DNA from: Chryseobacterium scophthalmum
GTDB taxonomy: Bacteria; Bacteroidota; Bacteroidia; Flavobacteriales; Weeksellaceae
Assembly: GCF_900143185.1 (NCBI RefSeq)
Contig: NZ_FSRQ01000004.1
Location: 248,001 to 312,000 of the forward strand
Length of the DNA stretch: 64,000 nt
Reading direction: 5' to 3'
The notes under the pieces are model-generated. The model was not told the DNA's origin. It made no database searches and worked only from the letters and a program-made list of their open reading frames with translations. Both the position numbers and the translations under genes were made by a program. Positions 36,172-44,752 of this stretch are shown in pieces. Numbering within the stretch: the first letter of the stretch is position 1; every line of letters starts with the position of its first letter.

Positions 36172-38154
36172 ATGGAAGACAATCTAACCTGGTTTGATAA
36201 GAATATAGTTCCCAGAACGAAGGCTTATAAAAATTTTGTGAAGGAAATTGAAAACACTTCACCTGAACAGTTTTTTCGGGACGGAGAGAGGCTGTTTACC
36301 GATAGAGAGAAAAAGTTTATGGCAATTCATCAATCTAAGGGAAAAGAATTTATTCAAGGTTCAAATTTTACATTGAAAACATTTTTCAATTCAAATCAGG
36401 GTTTCCCTATTGAGGATAAATTTAATACTACCGCTGAATTAGTCAGATTTATTGAAAAGCAGCGACTAGCCAATAAACATTTGATTTTGCAAAATAACAG
36501 GGAGTCTACTGAAATTGCTATAAGTAATGAGTCCATAAAACAGAAATTTCTCTCTGATCTCTGGGCTCAGGAATTGGAGAAAAAAACTGATTTAAGTTCC
36601 GGATTGACCTATACGCAAATTGATGAAAAGCAAGCTCATCATTATCGAAATTATGAAGTTGAAGCTGTAAAGTTATCATTAGAAGGGGTTCATCAAATTG
36701 AAATGACTGATCTGGAAGAAAATGCAGACTTTTTTTCAGATGAAGGCTTTGAAGAAAATTTAACCCCTGCATCTGACCTTCCGGACGGCTGGACCTGGAA
36801 CGATTACGATGATGGGAGTGGCTCGCTGAAGAGTCCAAGCGGTCATAGGTATTACAGCTATGATCTGCAAACTCAGGAATATACATTACCGTACGGTCGG
36901 CGAGAATGGACAGGTATGAGAGATTTTTATGATGCTCCAAAAAGTTTGAACGAATTCAAAAGCTATGTCGAAAACGACTTAAAAGCAAAAGCGGTGCAAA
37001 ATAATCTTTATCCGAAACTTTCCGAAGAGGAAAAAAATGATATTCTCAAATACAGGATCTTTATGAAAGAAAACGAATTCATACTGGAGAACTTGCAGAT
37101 CACAGCGAGCCAAAGAAAAGCTTATTCAGAGAAAATGGAATTCGGAACAACAGATGGAGATTATTCTCTTACAAAGGCACAAATGGACACAATCCCAAAT
37201 GTTATTGATGGTCATACGTTGTCAAAAAATGACAAATACGAATTGGCTTTCGGCCTATTGGAAAAACAGCTATATGGGGAATCCTACGAATTATTGGATA
37301 GCGGTGAAATTCTAAAAAATTATCTGGATGAAAATGTTTTTTCAAGAAACAGAATATTAACAATGAATGATATAAAATTTAACAATCAAACCCCAAACAT
37401 TATGGAAACACAGAACGAATATGAACCATCTCAGTATCCGAAATTTCAATTAAAATATCTTGGTTTCGGAGAAGGAGAACAACTGCACAAAGATTTAGAA
37501 AACGGAATTAATGCTCCCGAAAAAGAGTTCGAAATTAAAACCACTTCCGACAAAACGATGCCCGGAAATGAAATGGAATTCACGTTAAAATTCAATAAGA
37601 TAGAAAATGGAAGTGTCTTTATGAATTTTTATAATGCTAAACTCACTAAAGCAAATGGCGACGTTATCTCCCACAATTTTCCTGTTAACAGGGTGAATAC
37701 ATTTACTGCTAAAGAAGCAGTCAACCTTTTGGAAGGGCGTACGGTAAAAATACAATTTCACAATCCGAAAACAGAAAAAATAGAACCTGCATTTGCCAAA
37801 CTGAATTTTAACGAACCCAAAACCGAAAAAGGAAATTACAATTTCCAGAATTTTTACAAAAATTATGGAGTTGATACGGCTCAGATCGTAGAAAAATCCA
37901 AACTGATCTTCGATAAGCCGGAATGGAAGGAAAGTACCATAAAATCTTTGGAAAAAGGAAATATCGTGAAGGTAAAATTTGAATTGGATGATAAAGTAAT
38001 AGAAGGCAAAGCGGTGCTGAATCCGCAATACAAAAATCTGAATCTGTATGATTCTGATATGAACAGAATCAATACCAACAAGCCTTTAGAAGGTTTGGAA
38101 CAAGACAACAAGCACGAAAAAAATAACGTGAAAGAACAAAGTATTAAACGATAG
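36172..38154 (+). CDS. Large element-associated protein with WW-like segment
   Basis: A 660-residue soluble protein. The ATG at 36172 is preferred because AGGTGG at 36161-36166 is well placed as a ribosome-binding site; an in-frame GTG at 36163 overlaps it. Near residue 202 the sequence LPDGWTWNDYDDG, then SGHRYYSYD, resembles a WW domain (LPxGW...YY). The C-terminal third contains blocks such as NPQYKNLNLYDSDMNRI that I recall from Bacteroidota plasmid proteins. It could be a scaffold for transfer or DNA processing, but there is no enzymatic motif. Confidence 0.6.
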   Translation: MEDNLTWFDKNIVPRTKAYKNFVKEIENTSPEQFFRDGERLFTDREKKFMAIHQSKGKEFIQGSNFTLKTFFNSNQGFPIEDKFNTTAELVRFIEKQRLANKHLILQNNRESTEIAISNESIKQKFLSDLWAQELEKKTDLSSGLTYTQIDEKQAHHYRNYEVEAVKLSLEGVHQIEMTDLEENADFFSDEGFEENLTPASDLPDGWTWNDYDDGSGSLKSPSGHRYYSYDLQTQEYTLPYGRREWTGMRDFYDAPKSLNEFKSYVENDLKAKAVQNNLYPKLSEEEKNDILKYRIFMKENEFILENLQITASQRKAYSEKMEFGTTDGDYSLTKAQMDTIPNVIDGHTLSKNDKYELAFGLLEKQLYGESYELLDSGEILKNYLDENVFSRNRILTMNDIKFNNQTPNIMETQNEYEPSQYPKFQLKYLGFGEGEQLHKDLENGINAPEKEFEIKTTSDKTMPGNEMEFTLKFNKIENGSVFMNFYNAKLTKANGDVISHNFPVNRVNTFTAKEAVNLLEGRTVKIQFHNPKTEKIEPAFAKLNFNEPKTEKGNYNFQNFYKNYGVDTAQIVEKSKLIFDKPEWKESTIKSLEKGNIVKVKFELDDKVIEGKAVLNPQYKNLNLYDSDMNRINTNKPLEGLEQDNKHEKNNVKEQSIKR

Positions 38155-38184
38155 ATAACACTTACAACCAATCATTTATTTCCC

Positions 38185-38220
38185 AGCGGTAAGTCAAATT
38201 AATTAGGCTGCCGCTTTTTT
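38185..38220 (+). terminator. Probable intrinsic terminator of the transfer operon
   Basis: AGCGGTA (38185-38191) pairs with TGCCGCT (38209-38215) with one wobble, followed by six T residues. It lies in the 79-bp gap between the element-associated gene and the lipoprotein gene, so it may end the long tra transcript. Confidence 0.55.
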
Positions 38221-38233
38221 AAACCCTATATCT

Positions 38234-38914
38234 ATGAAAAAACTTTTAATACTACCCAGCTTGTTTTTTCTTTTTGTAAGCACTTCCTGCCACAAAGAAA
38301 TCAAATCCGAAAAAGGAGGAATCGATGTTGTCTCCAATGTATATTTTGATGTTTCCAAAAATCTGAACAATATCCAAAGTTTTCATTTGTCAAGCCTTAA
38401 TTATTCAGGAGATTCCATAATAGAAAGGATTCCGGATGTTGATGCTCCCGAAATAACCCAACAGATTTATTTCATTAAAGATTCATTGTGCTATACTATT
38501 GAAAATGAAAATCCCGGCAAAATTATTCTGTCAGACATCATAAAGAAACAAAAGCCGCTTTCGGTTGAAAAGAAAAAAGGAGGAACATTGTTTTCTCAGG
38601 AAAAAATCCCCAATTACAGAAACAGAAAAAATCTGAATGATACGGTTTTGTTTAAGAAAAAATACAAACGATTTGAAATCAACTCACCTTGGATGTACAC
38701 CCGGTTTTACATTTATCCAACGGATACTATTTTACCGTACTCTATTTACAAACACGCGGAAAAGGACTACCACGGAAGGCTCGAAAGGATTGATTCTTAC
38801 AATAAAAAGACGGACATATTCGTGACGCTTCAATTAATATCAAGAAAAAACTGGGACAGTGAAGCCAAAGAAATTTTTGAATTTAACCACTTCATAAAAA
38901 ACAGAAAAAAGTGA
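38234..38914 (+). CDS. Lipoprotein of unknown function
   Basis: A 226-residue protein with a lipoprotein signal (LFFLFVSTSC, lipid cysteine near residue 19). The body is beta-rich and ends in a basic tail. I do not recognise a family. It overlaps the giant methyltransferase-helicase gene by 4 bp (GTGA), so the two are co-expressed, which is odd for a periplasmic lipoprotein and a cytoplasmic DNA enzyme. Surface exclusion is a possibility by analogy to other elements. Confidence 0.65.
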   Translation: MKKLLILPSLFFLFVSTSCHKEIKSEKGGIDVVSNVYFDVSKNLNNIQSFHLSSLNYSGDSIIERIPDVDAPEITQQIYFIKDSLCYTIENENPGKIILSDIIKKQKPLSVEKKKGGTLFSQEKIPNYRNRKNLNDTVLFKKKYKRFEINSPWMYTRFYIYPTDTILPYSIYKHAEKDYHGRLERIDSYNKKTDIFVTLQLISRKNWDSEAKEIFEFNHFIKNRKK

Positions 38915-41900
38915 AAGATGAAGATTTTTTTAATGAGATAAATGATGACATTTCTGTAGTTGAAGGAAATAAAAAGGAACTTATTGTTTTCACAAACAGT
39001 AAGGATATGCTTTCATTCTTGGAGCTTCTTCAATTGAACAAGCAAGTCAATAATAGAACAATTATTACCTTAAATTCCGGTTCCAATAGCAAAAAGTTCC
39101 TCAATAGATACCAGAATTATGATGGCAAAATGTTTTTATGTCTGAGCGGGGACAGAACAGGAAATGCAATAACCAGAAAAATTCTTACAGAATTTAATGG
39201 CAAAAATATCAAAGACGTTCGTCCGTTGTATGAAATTTCTGAAAATGGGAATCAAGACCTGACCGAATATTTAGAGAATAAACTCAATTTTCAAGATAAA
39301 AATACTAATTTAGTTGAACCAAAAATTTCTGAAAATGAAAGCAATGCAATTGAATCCGGAACAACATCCGATCCTCAGCAAGTGGGAAACGGAACACCTG
39401 AACAAAACACTGGAGAACTTGGCTCAAAAATCCAATCCGAGCAAAACGGAAGTTACGAAAGCGGACAAGCAGTGGGCAGCAACAATGCTGGAAATGGACT
39501 TGCAGGCACAGAACGGAGCGATTTGGGAAACCGAAACCGAGGAAGAGGATCCAATGGAGGAACACAACCGCAAAATGATGAAAAAAATGAGGGAAGAGAA
39601 TATTCCTTGGGCGGAATCGTATCCGGGAGAGCTATATCCGATAGAAGAAGATCCGATAGAAGACCTTCCGAGGTAAGTGAAAATTCAACAAATAAGGTAG
39701 AGCTAGATGTTCTCATTTCAAAATATAAAGGGCGAAAACTTAATAATGAACAAGTTGCGGAAGTAGTTTCTGCAGCTTGTTTTGTTTCTAATGACAACAG
39801 AATTCTTCTCAAAGAAAATCTGAAAGTCACGGATGATTTAAAAGAAATCTGCAATCAATTCCAAAGTGGCGGAACCGCAAAAGAAGGCAGAGGGATTTTA
39901 GATGAATATTACACACAAGATAAAATTGTCGATGCAGTCCGCAATTTAATCAAAGACCATTTCAAAACTCAAAAAGAAATTTCTGTTTTAGAACCCAGCG
40001 TTGGTACAGGAAATTTTATCTATGCCACTCGCGAATTATCTGTAAATTCTAAAATTACAGGCTTTGAAATCAACGAAACCACGGCGAAAATTGCAAAAAT
40101 TCTACATCCCGAAGTCGAGATCAACCTTCGTTCGTTTGAAACTGAATTTATTGATGACAGAGGTAATAAAAAAGACTCAAAAGATTTTTCAGAAAGATAT
40201 GATTTGGTCATCGGAAATCCGCCTTATGGCGAACATCGTGGGCTTTACAAAGGATTAGGCGAAGAACCTAAAATTTCAAAATACGAAGATTATTTTGTTA
40301 AACGGTCATTAGATTCTTTGAAACCCAACGGCGTTTTGGCGATGGTTCTTCCATCAGGTTGGCTCAACCGACAAAAGAATTTACAGAATGCTAGTGTTTT
40401 GGAAGGTTTCCGTTTACCCAATGGCGCTTTTGCAGGAACACAAATCGGAACGGATATTATCATTCTCAAAAAAAACAATCACCAGATTTCTGCGGATATT
40501 TCCAAATATTTTGAAAATAATCACACAAGAGTTCTCGGGGAAAACCGTGAGAAAACCAATCGTTTTGGGCGTTTGGAAAATTATATCCACGGAAATTTGG
40601 ATGAAGCTCTCTTTAAGATTGAACAATTTAAAAATAAAAAAGAAACCGAGAGAATCGGAAATCTTTTTGAAGATTTGTTTTTAGAAAATACTGAGTCCAA
40701 TTCTGTTACAAAAGTTCCTGTAAAAAAAGAAATTATTGCGGAGAAAATAGATGAGTTGAATTTAACAGAAACTCAAGAAAAAATTGAATTGGTACTTTCT
40801 AAACTCAATAACATCAAGTTTAAATCTCCCACCATTACGACTGAAATAAGAAAGTATGAAAAACTGCGCGAAGATTTAATCACAAAACCAGCATCGTTTT
40901 CAGAAGAAAAATTAAAAGAATTGATAGAAAAAAGTGATAGAATAATTTCTATTCACAATACGAGAACTGAGAAGGAATATAAAGTCCAAACGGAGCCTTC
41001 CATAAAGAAAGGAATTTTAAAATATCAATTCTCCAAACAGGATGAAATTGTAAATACTTCCTTGCAAAATAGTTCAAACATTACGAAAGAACAAATTGAA
41101 GCATTCAGAGATACATCTTACGATGGAACGCTCAACAATCACGAAAAACATTCCAAATTTTCAAATTATTCTGATGGAGTTTGGATTCACGATTTTTATT
41201 ATGCAGAAGGAAATATTTATGCGAAGTTAGAGCAGCTCGAAAAAGATTTTGCAGATAAAAATGCTGTTGGTGGAACGGAAAATCAGTACGAAAAACAAAA
41301 AGCATTATTAGAAAATGTTCTACCAAAAGCGAAATCTTTAGATGAAATTTATATCAGTCCGAACCACGAGTTCGTGCACAAATTTGAGTTAGGCCAAATA
41401 GAAAAAGACCAATATAATCATATTACAAAACGTACCGAATCAGTCATTGTAGATTACAATCTTGCGGAAAGATTCAAAGACTTTGTAGGCACTTTGTCAA
41501 GTGAAGCCTTTGCGGGTTCTTCAGCTTGGGAAGTGCGAAGCTTTGTAGATAATGAAACGGTTACAGGAAGCGATAAAGAGCGAAATGCGTTAGTCAGAGA
41601 AAGACGAAAAGCTGCTGCGAATGATTTGTTTTACAAATTTGTACGTGAAGAATTATCAGATGACATTAGAACTCGTTTTGTAAAAGATTTTAACCGCAAT
41701 TACAATAACATCCACGTTCCGGATTATTCTAAATTCCCATTGTTTTCAAAGATTCATAAGAATTTCAAAGGAAAGGAATTTAGATTAGCAGAGGTTCAGA
41801 AGGCGGGAATCGGAAGACAGACCACAAAAGGCGTAGGACTTTTAGCGCACGAAGTGGGTTATGGAAAAACATTGTCCGGAATCCTTTCAATGCACGAAGC

Positions 41901-44070
41901 AATGGAAAGAGGAAATGCGAAAAGACCAATCATCGTAGTTCCGAATGACAGCATTATGAAACAATGGGTGGAAACGATTTTTGAAACGATTCCCAACGCG
42001 AAAGTTAATGTTTTAGGGAATTTGGGGAAAGATTATGACCTTTCAAAATTTGATAATAAAGACGGAGAAATAACCATCGTTACTTATGAAGGTTTTAACA
42101 ATATTGGATTTTCATCAGAAATAACCGAAGAACTTTCGTCAAAATTCAGTTACATCTCTGCAAGTGAAATGAAGGGCGTTACCAATACCGAAAGAGACCT
42201 CCAAATTGAGTTTCAGAAAGAAAAGGAGATTGAGGGAAAAATGAAGCGTGGTAAAATCTATGACTGGGAAGATTTTGGATTCGACCATTTGACTTACGAC
42301 GAAGTTCACAATGCCAATCATATTGTAGGAAAAGTAAAAATTGAGGACCGAAGATTTGCGTCCGATTTTAGAAGTCAAAACCAACAGACTTCCAAACTGG
42401 GAATCAATACCTGGATGGCAGCTCAGTACATTCAAGACAAAAACGACGGAAGAAATGTGACCTTGCTTTCCGCAACGCCTTTTACCAACAAGCCTTTGGA
42501 ATATTATTCCATTCTTTCTTTAATAGCAAATAAAAGATTAGAAGAATCGGGATATTTCAACGTCAATACTTTCTTCGAGACCTTTATGGAAGCGGATAAT
42601 GATATGGAAATTGATGCAAAGGGTGATGTGAAATTTAAAGCCAACGTTCGGAGATTTAAAAATAATTCGCTGTTTCAACAATTACTTTCGGAATTCATTG
42701 ATATAAAAGGAGAAGAAGACAATCCTGAATTAATTCGTCCCAACAAAATTAACAAAGAATATAAAATTGAACAGAATGATCTCACAAGAGAACAGTATGA
42801 GCTGCTCAATGAAAATTTCAGTGAGACTGAAAAAGGAGCAATTTTAACACATATTCTCAATGCCAGATTGATTGCTATTTCACCGTATTTATCGCCATTT
42901 TATGATGGCGAAGAACCTTCAATAAAAAAATTCATAGAAAATTCTCCGAAGTTAAAAGACACGATGGATTTGATAAGGCAGAACAAAAAAGATCTTCCTG
43001 ACTCAGGACAAATTGTGTATTCTGAATTAGCAGTTGCTCAGTTTCCAAAAATAAAAGAATATCTCATAACAGAAATTGGTTACAAACCCGAAGAAATCGG
43101 AATCATTACCGGGGCGACCAATAAAAACCAAAGAATTTCTATTCAAAATGATTTTAATGAAGGAAAAATAAAAGTAGTTATTGGAAGTGAAGCCATTCAG
43201 GAAGGAATGAACCTTCAGGAAAACACAACCGATGTTTATATGCTTACGTTGCCATATAATTTTACGTCACTCCGACAAGTGGAAGGACGAGCCTGGAGGC
43301 AAGGAAACAAGAACGAAAATGTGCGGGTTAATTTTATGCTGACCAATGACAGTATTGATGTGTTTATGCTTCAAAAACTGCAATCCAAACAGGCAAGATA
43401 TTTAGAAGCAATGAAAAAAGGAGCCGATGTTTTGGATATTTCAGACATCAGGACTCAAGAATTAAAAACCTCCATCATTACCAATCCCGAAACCAGAGCC
43501 AATATCGAAATCGAACTCATTAAAAAGAAGATTGAAAGTGAAAAAAATAAACATTTGGCCGATAGTGCATTTGTTCTGAGAAAATATGAAGATGTTTTGA
43601 AAGTAAAAGAATTGGTAACCCAAGCCGAGCATTCATATAATAGAATTGAAGGCTATTCGAAAAATGGCGATGCAAATGCTGAATATTGGGCAACCCAATT
43701 ACCATCATATCAAAAAACAATTGAACTTCATAAAGTTCAAGTACAAGAAGTAATTGAAAATTTAGCTCAGAAAGGAATAGATGTTACTCAAATTGAATAT
43801 CAAACCAAAATGACTGAAGATAAAATTGCGGAACTGGATAAAAAGCTGGAAGAGCTTCCAGCAGTTAGAGAAAATTTAGTAGTTCAATACAGAATAGAAA
43901 AAGAGGAACAGCTTAAAGCGAATGAAAATAGAAATTATGTGAGAGAAAGAGCGAGGGAAAATACAGTTTTATATAACAATTTAACAACAGTAGATTTTAT
44001 AGATAAAGTATTAAACCAAAAAGAGAATATTTACTTAGATAATTTTCAGAATGTTGTCCGAAGAAGGTAG
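38911..44070 (+). CDS. Giant Toprim-like / N6-adenine methyltransferase / SF2 helicase
   Basis: A 1719-residue cytoplasmic protein with a GTG start coupled to the lipoprotein stop. Order: a degenerate Toprim-like domain (about 13-120, KKELIVFTNSKDMLSFLELL ... FLCLSGDRTGNA); a Gly/Asn/Ser/Arg-rich linker (about 140-255); a DNA methyltransferase with LEPSVGTGNF (about 359-368) and catalytic NPPY at 436-439; and an SF2/SNF2-type helicase with AHEVGYGKT (Walker A, near 980), DEVH (near 1130), LLSATPFTNK and QVEGRAWRQGN. The architecture recalls the DarB antirestriction protein of phage P1 and large helicase-methylases of mobile elements. It probably protects or remodels incoming DNA. Confidence 0.8.
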   Translation: MKDEDFFNEINDDISVVEGNKKELIVFTNSKDMLSFLELLQLNKQVNNRTIITLNSGSNSKKFLNRYQNYDGKMFLCLSGDRTGNAITRKILTEFNGKNIKDVRPLYEISENGNQDLTEYLENKLNFQDKNTNLVEPKISENESNAIESGTTSDPQQVGNGTPEQNTGELGSKIQSEQNGSYESGQAVGSNNAGNGLAGTERSDLGNRNRGRGSNGGTQPQNDEKNEGREYSLGGIVSGRAISDRRRSDRRPSEVSENSTNKVELDVLISKYKGRKLNNEQVAEVVSAACFVSNDNRILLKENLKVTDDLKEICNQFQSGGTAKEGRGILDEYYTQDKIVDAVRNLIKDHFKTQKEISVLEPSVGTGNFIYATRELSVNSKITGFEINETTAKIAKILHPEVEINLRSFETEFIDDRGNKKDSKDFSERYDLVIGNPPYGEHRGLYKGLGEEPKISKYEDYFVKRSLDSLKPNGVLAMVLPSGWLNRQKNLQNASVLEGFRLPNGAFAGTQIGTDIIILKKNNHQISADISKYFENNHTRVLGENREKTNRFGRLENYIHGNLDEALFKIEQFKNKKETERIGNLFEDLFLENTESNSVTKVPVKKEIIAEKIDELNLTETQEKIELVLSKLNNIKFKSPTITTEIRKYEKLREDLITKPASFSEEKLKELIEKSDRIISIHNTRTEKEYKVQTEPSIKKGILKYQFSKQDEIVNTSLQNSSNITKEQIEAFRDTSYDGTLNNHEKHSKFSNYSDGVWIHDFYYAEGNIYAKLEQLEKDFADKNAVGGTENQYEKQKALLENVLPKAKSLDEIYISPNHEFVHKFELGQIEKDQYNHITKRTESVIVDYNLAERFKDFVGTLSSEAFAGSSAWEVRSFVDNETVTGSDKERNALVRERRKAAANDLFYKFVREELSDDIRTRFVKDFNRNYNNIHVPDYSKFPLFSKIHKNFKGKEFRLAEVQKAGIGRQTTKGVGLLAHEVGYGKTLSGILSMHEAMERGNAKRPIIVVPNDSIMKQWVETIFETIPNAKVNVLGNLGKDYDLSKFDNKDGEITIVTYEGFNNIGFSSEITEELSSKFSYISASEMKGVTNTERDLQIEFQKEKEIEGKMKRGKIYDWEDFGFDHLTYDEVHNANHIVGKVKIEDRRFASDFRSQNQQTSKLGINTWMAAQYIQDKNDGRNVTLLSATPFTNKPLEYYSILSLIANKRLEESGYFNVNTFFETFMEADNDMEIDAKGDVKFKANVRRFKNNSLFQQLLSEFIDIKGEEDNPELIRPNKINKEYKIEQNDLTREQYELLNENFSETEKGAILTHILNARLIAISPYLSPFYDGEEPSIKKFIENSPKLKDTMDLIRQNKKDLPDSGQIVYSELAVAQFPKIKEYLITEIGYKPEEIGIITGATNKNQRISIQNDFNEGKIKVVIGSEAIQEGMNLQENTTDVYMLTLPYNFTSLRQVEGRAWRQGNKNENVRVNFMLTNDSIDVFMLQKLQSKQARYLEAMKKGADVLDISDIRTQELKTSIITNPETRANIEIELIKKKIESEKNKHLADSAFVLRKYEDVLKVKELVTQAEHSYNRIEGYSKNGDANAEYWATQLPSYQKTIELHKVQVQEVIENLAQKGIDVTQIEYQTKMTEDKIAELDKKLEELPAVRENLVVQYRIEKEEQLKANENRNYVRERARENTVLYNNLTTVDFIDKVLNQKENIYLDNFQNVVRRR

Positions 44071-44251
44071 TTATTTATTTGTATATAGCTTAGTAAGATA
44101 TATTTATATTGATTGTTTAGTACGGATTATTAAAAGAGATTTGTGCTTTGTAAGATACTGTAGTATAAATAATTTTTTTTAAAAGTCTTGTTAGTAATAA
44201 ATTTTAAAAAAATAGATAAAATTTAATATATATTTATAAATGTAAAATAAT

Positions 44252-44259
44252 TAACTTTG
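44252..44259 (+). promoter_or_regulatory. -7 promoter element of the Czc block
   Basis: TAACTTTG matches TAnnTTTG and lies 4 bp before the ATG of the small Cys-containing protein. The -33 region is AT-rich without a clear TTTG. The spacing implies a leaderless or nearly leaderless transcript. Confidence 0.5.
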
Positions 44260-44263
44260 TCGC

Positions 44264-44593
44264 ATGAATTTTCTAAGATTGCTTTTTACAGTCTACTTCA
44301 TGGCATTATCATTAATGCCATGCATGGATGTTGCAAAAGCGCAATCAAAAAATGAAAATGTATCATATTCCTATATAAAATCTGAGCAAAACGATGCTCA
44401 TTCAAAAACAGATTCTTGTTCTCCTTTTTGTTATTGTAATTGCTGCAGAATCAGCGTTACTTCGCTCAAAATAAATCCTGTTTTAGAATATCGTAAACAG
44501 ATAAAAGAGTACTATTCTAAAAAAATTCTTTTCATAAAGAATGACTTTGCATATTTGGTGTACGATCAGATATGGCAACCTCCTAAAATATAA
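44264..44593 (+). CDS. Small secreted Cys-containing protein with IWQPPKI tail
   Basis: A 109-residue protein with a signal-like N-terminus (ending DVAKAQ) and a cysteine cluster DSCSPFCYCNCC near residues 53-64. The C-terminus VYDQIWQPPKI matches the end of the Cys-rich protein at 9284-9676. It heads the Czc efflux block, 159 bp before czcA. Candidate periplasmic metal binder or sensor; no characterised family is known to me. Confidence 0.7.
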   Translation: MNFLRLLFTVYFMALSLMPCMDVAKAQSKNENVSYSYIKSEQNDAHSKTDSCSPFCYCNCCRISVTSLKINPVLEYRKQIKEYYSKKILFIKNDFAYLVYDQIWQPPKI

Positions 44594-44752
44594 TTTTTGT
44601 TAATCAGACGGAAGAATTGTCTTTCGTCAAAACAGTTATGGAAACATTGCAATAGCATTGCGTTGTATTCTTACTCATTTTTGTCGCTCGATTTTTAGAA
44701 CAAATAGTTGTTCCAAAAGGTAGTTGTGACATTCAATAAAAATTATATTCTC

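Noticed and set aside
39314..39676. 120-residue plus-strand frame inside the giant methyltransferase-helicase gene
   Set aside because: It is another frame of the low-complexity linker and has no start signal or recognisable domain of its own.
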